Positions 61,364 through 64,000 of a stretch of 64,000 bases of DNA are shown here, in pieces. Within the stretch, counting starts at the first letter, position 1. Each line of letters starts with the position of its first letter. The notes beneath the pieces were generated by a model, which was not told where the DNA came from, ran no database searches, and saw only the letters and a program-made list of their open reading frames with translations. Made by a program: the position numbers and the translations under genes. This DNA is from Pseudomonas sp. GGS8 (GTDB taxonomy: Bacteria; Pseudomonadota; Gammaproteobacteria; Pseudomonadales; Pseudomonadaceae), in contig NZ_JALJWF010000001.1 in NCBI RefSeq assembly GCF_024168645.1, positions 3,723,501-3,787,500 of the forward strand, given 5' to 3'.

Positions 61364-62353
61364 TCAGGCTACCTCACACAGGGCTGTCGGATCGATGGAA
61401 AGTGCCAGACGCTGACCATCGGGATGCAGGTCGGACGCCGAGCGGTTCAGCACATCCACCACCAATTCCACCCCCCGAGCTTCCACCCGGTAGCGAATCA
61501 CGTTGCCCAACAGGCTGTGGCTGCGCACCTGAGCGTCGAGTTCGCCGTTCAGGCTCAGCTCGATGGCCTCCGGACGAATGGCGATGCGGTGGGTAATCGG
61601 TCGTTGCAACAGTTTGCTGGCACTGTCGGCGTCCAGCAGGTTGTAGTTGCCGATGAAGCCTGCGGCAAACACATCGACGGGTGCGGTGTAGAGGGTTTCG
61701 GCATCGCCACTCTGTACGATCTTTCCCTGATTCATCAGGAAAATTCGGTCAGACATGGTCAGGGCTTCTTCCTGATCGTGCGTGACGAAGATCGTGGTCA
61801 GGCCGAGTTCGCGCTGGATCTGACGGATCTGTTCGCGCAAGTGTTTGCGAATCCGCGCATCCAGCGCCGACAGCGGCTCATCCAGCAACAACAGGCGAGG
61901 GCGGGTCACCAGCGAGCGAGCCAGGGCCACGCGTTGGCATTGGCCGCCGGACAGTTGATGCGGGTAGCGGGCGGCGAAATCGTTCAGCTCCACCAGGCTC
62001 AACACCTCGGCGACGCGCTTGTGGCTGTCGTCAGCGTTGACCTTCTGCATGCGCAAACCGAAGGCGACGTTCTGCTCCACGGTCATATTCGGGAACAGCG
62101 CATAACTCTGGAACACCATGCCGATTCCGCGTTTCTGCGGGCTCAGTGGGACGAGGTCGTGGCCCTCCAGCAGAATCTGGCCGCCGTCCACCGATGTCAG
62201 CCCGGCGATGCAGCGCAGCAGGGTGGACTTGCCGCAACCGGACGGGCCGAGCAGGGTGACGAATTCGCCTTTCTTGATTTCACAGTTGATGTCACTGAAG
62301 ACGGTGGTGCCTGAGTAATTCTTTTGCAGATGTTGGACGCTGACATAGCTCAT
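61364..62353 (-). CDS. ABC transporter ATP-binding protein (Fe/polyamine/phosphonate type)
   Basis: 329 aa. Walker A GPSGCGKSTLL, Q-loop GMVFQSYALFPNMTVEQNVAFGL, signature LSGGQCQRVALARSL (usual GQxQR with Gln then Cys), Walker B LLLLDEPLSALD and H-loop VTHDQEEALTMSDR. C-terminal TOBE-like domain from about residue 240. Belongs to the class of importers for ferric iron, polyamine or 2-aminoethylphosphonate. Start overlaps the permease stop by 4 nt. The coupled HAD phosphatase suggests a phosphorylated substrate, not proven. Confidence 0.92.
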   Translation of the reverse strand: MSYVSVQHLQKNYSGTTVFSDINCEIKKGEFVTLLGPSGCGKSTLLRCIAGLTSVDGGQILLEGHDLVPLSPQKRGIGMVFQSYALFPNMTVEQNVAFGLRMQKVNADDSHKRVAEVLSLVELNDFAARYPHQLSGGQCQRVALARSLVTRPRLLLLDEPLSALDARIRKHLREQIRQIQRELGLTTIFVTHDQEEALTMSDRIFLMNQGKIVQSGDAETLYTAPVDVFAAGFIGNYNLLDADSASKLLQRPITHRIAIRPEAIELSLNGELDAQVRSHSLLGNVIRYRVEARGVELVVDVLNRSASDLHPDGQRLALSIDPTALCEVA

Positions 62354-63150
62354 TCGCTTTTGTCCTTGTTCAAGATATTGGCCGCCCAGGTCAGAACCAG
62401 CACAAAGAAGAAGTAGGAAATCACCAGCGCGCTGGTGAAGTGGCCGCTGCTGTTACGCATATTGTTGAGGTAGACCTGCAAGGTTTCGTAGCGGGTGCCG
62501 ACGAGGATGTTGGCGAACACGAACTCACCGAACAGAAACGAGAACGACAGCAGCAACGCCACCATCAAACCCTTGCGCAGGTTCGGCAGCACCACCAGGA
62601 AGGCTGCTTGAAAAGTGCTGGCGCCGAGCAATTGGGCAGCGTCCATCAGGTCGCGCAGGTTGATCGCTTGCAAGTTGTTGGTGATCGCCCGGTACATGAA
62701 CGGCAGCGCCACGGTGAAGTAGCAACCGATCAGAATCCATGGCGTACCGACCATGGCGAACGGCCCGGAACCGTAGAGTTGCAACAACCCCACCGACGAC
62801 ACCACCGGCGGCACCGCGAAGGGCAGCAGAATCAAAATGTTCATCAGCGCGTCGAGTTTCGGGAAGTGGTAATGCACCACGAACAGCAGCGGCAGAATCA
62901 GCACCACCGACAGAATCAGCGAGCCGATACAGACCAGCAGCGACTGCCCGAACGCATCGAGAAAGCGCGGATCGCTCCACAGCTGGATGTACCACTTGAA
63001 GGTAAAGCCGCTGGGCATAATCGTCGCCGACCAACTGCTGGCGATCGAGTAGATCAGGGTTCCGAGCAGCGGCAACAATAGAATGGCAAACAGCAAATAC
63101 ACGATGACCCGGTGGTAGACACCGACGGGCCCCAGTTCAGCGCGAGACAT
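62350..63150 (-). CDS. ABC transporter permease 2
   Basis: 266 aa, six helices, BPD_transp_1 family. N-terminal helix VIVYLLFAILLLPLLGTLIY; the ATPase-contact EAA loop is in TNNLQAINLRDLMDAAQLLGASTFQAAFLVVLPNLRKGL (about residues 160-198). The ATG at 63150 overlaps permease 1 by 14 nt. Cytoplasmic-membrane partner of permease 1 and the ATPase. Confidence 0.92.
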   Translation of the reverse strand: MSRAELGPVGVYHRVIVYLLFAILLLPLLGTLIYSIASSWSATIMPSGFTFKWYIQLWSDPRFLDAFGQSLLVCIGSLILSVVLILPLLFVVHYHFPKLDALMNILILLPFAVPPVVSSVGLLQLYGSGPFAMVGTPWILIGCYFTVALPFMYRAITNNLQAINLRDLMDAAQLLGASTFQAAFLVVLPNLRKGLMVALLLSFSFLFGEFVFANILVGTRYETLQVYLNNMRNSSGHFTSALVISYFFFVLVLTWAANILNKDKSE

Positions 63151-63982
63151 GGTAGCTCCTCTTCAACAGCAGCTGATGCACGATGGTCACCAGGGTCATC
63201 AACGCCACCAGCACCACGGCCAACGCACTGGCGAGGTTCGGGTCGAGGGAAATGTCGCCAGACACCATCGCCGCGATACGGATCGGCAACACGTTGAAGT
63301 TGCCGGTGGTCAGCGCGTAGACCGTGGCGTAGGCGCCCAAGGCGTTGGCCAGCAGAATCACGAACGTGCCCAGCAGCGCCGGAGTCAGCACCGGCAAACC
63401 GATGTGCCGCCAGAACTGCCAACCGTTGGCCCCCAGCAAGGCGGCGGATTCACGCCAGTCTTCGCGCAGGGCGTCGAAGGCCGGGTAGAGCAACAGCACG
63501 CCCAGGGGAATCTGGAAGTAGGTGTAGAGAATGATCAGCCCGGTTTTCGAGTACAGGTTGAAATCCTGAATGATCCCGGCCTGTTTCAGCATGATGGTGA
63601 AGGTGCCGTTGAACCCCAGCAAGATGATGAACGCGAAGGCCAGGGGCACACCGGCGAAGTTGCTGGTCATGTTGGCGAAGGCATTCACGAAGTTGCGCAG
63701 TTTCGAGTCGACCCGGCGCAGAGAATAGGCGCCGAGTACGGCAATGACGATGCCGAATACGCTGGACCAGAAACTGATCTCGAGGCTGTACTGGATCGCC
63801 TGCAAATAGAACTTCGAGTTGAAGATTTTGCTGAAGTTGGCCAGGCCCCAACCGAACTCTTCCGATTGCAGGCTGTTGATCATCACCCAGAGCAGCGGGG
63901 CGATCTCGAACACGAAGAAGAAAATCGCGAAGGGCACCAGGCACAGCGCGGCCAGCCATTTACCGCGGGTCATGGCATTCAC
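63137..63982 (-). CDS. ABC transporter permease 1
   Basis: 281 aa from the GTG at 63982, chosen because GGAG lies 8 nt upstream and the GTG overlaps the stop of the preceding gene (GTGA); ATG at 63973 is the alternative. Six helices; EAA loop in DALREDWRESAALLGANGWQFWRHIGLPVLTPALL (about 179-213). The C-terminus overlaps permease 2. Same transporter as the ATPase and permease 2. Confidence 0.9.
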   Translation of the reverse strand: MNAMTRGKWLAALCLVPFAIFFFVFEIAPLLWVMINSLQSEEFGWGLANFSKIFNSKFYLQAIQYSLEISFWSSVFGIVIAVLGAYSLRRVDSKLRNFVNAFANMTSNFAGVPLAFAFIILLGFNGTFTIMLKQAGIIQDFNLYSKTGLIILYTYFQIPLGVLLLYPAFDALREDWRESAALLGANGWQFWRHIGLPVLTPALLGTFVILLANALGAYATVYALTTGNFNVLPIRIAAMVSGDISLDPNLASALAVVLVALMTLVTIVHQLLLKRSYHVSR

Positions 63983-64000
63983 TTGAGCAGCTCCCGGCAC
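63979..64000 (-). CDS. End of an upstream gene, probably the periplasmic binding protein (partial)
   Basis: Only the last codons (CRELLK then TGA) are inside the window, in the frame that overlaps the permease GTG. Position in the operon suggests the substrate-binding protein; the sequence itself is too short to say. Confidence 0.4.

Overview
The window is chromosomal DNA of a Pseudomonas, most likely of the P. fluorescens group. I infer this from the high GC, the REP/REPIN hairpins typical of that group (cores such as GTGGGAGCGAGCCTGCTCGC), and gene orders I know from Pseudomonas: purM-purN-DUF3108, hda with twin NlpC/P60 lipoproteins, cobO-to-cobS followed by marR/MFS/gpx/fadL, EAL-CBS-GGDEF next to prc, and rdgC beside tRNA genes. 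No database search was possible, so all names rest on motifs read in the sequence and on family knowledge.

Layout. 0-11.4 kb is housekeeping: dienelactone hydrolase end, pirin, OsmC, purMN, DUF2066, an AI-2E/PerM-type membrane protein, hda, two C40 peptidases, an O-methyltransferase and a PQQ-type sugar dehydrogenase. 12.2-21.5 kb is a ten-gene late cobalamin operon (cobO, cobB, bluB, cobD, cobC, cobQ, cobU, cobT, alpha-ribazole phosphatase, cobS) behind a cobalamin riboswitch; most genes overlap by 4 nt. 21.5-25.9 kb holds a MarR/MFS pair with matching palindromic operators, a 40-aa coupled ORF, a glutathione peroxidase and a FadL-type porin. 26.4-27.4 kb is nearly empty. 27.4-32.8 kb holds a Sel1-like protein, rmuC and a large SSS-type hybrid sensor kinase.

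33-39.7 kb is a transporter district: TetR/MFS divergent pair with a 17-bp inverted repeat, TDT transporter, LplT-PlsC fusion, a guanidinium SMR exporter behind a guanidine-II (mini-ykkC) riboswitch, and a bile-acid/sodium symporter homologue. rdgC and a tandemly duplicated tRNA-Val/tRNA-Asp block follow, then a membrane-anchored catalase-like protein with a di-heme cytochrome, an FKBP lipoprotein, a YkvA protein, and an XRE regulator/Sel1 cluster.

47.5-55.2 kb is an accessory region: lower-GC orphan genes of unknown function, a TetR/GST pair with a 26-bp palindrome, six copies of a short dispersed repeat mostly just behind gene ends, and a structured RNA resembling C4 antisense RNA. 55.4-64 kb returns to conserved genes: EAL-CBS-GGDEF, prc, quinone oxidoreductase, HAD phosphatase and an ABC importer that runs off the window end.

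The strongest leads for something undescribed are the accessory repeat family, the in-frame REPIN at the end of cobB, the hairpin that can bury the MFS ribosome site at 33.6 kb, and the inverted DnaA-box pairs at 27.3 and 45.7 kb.
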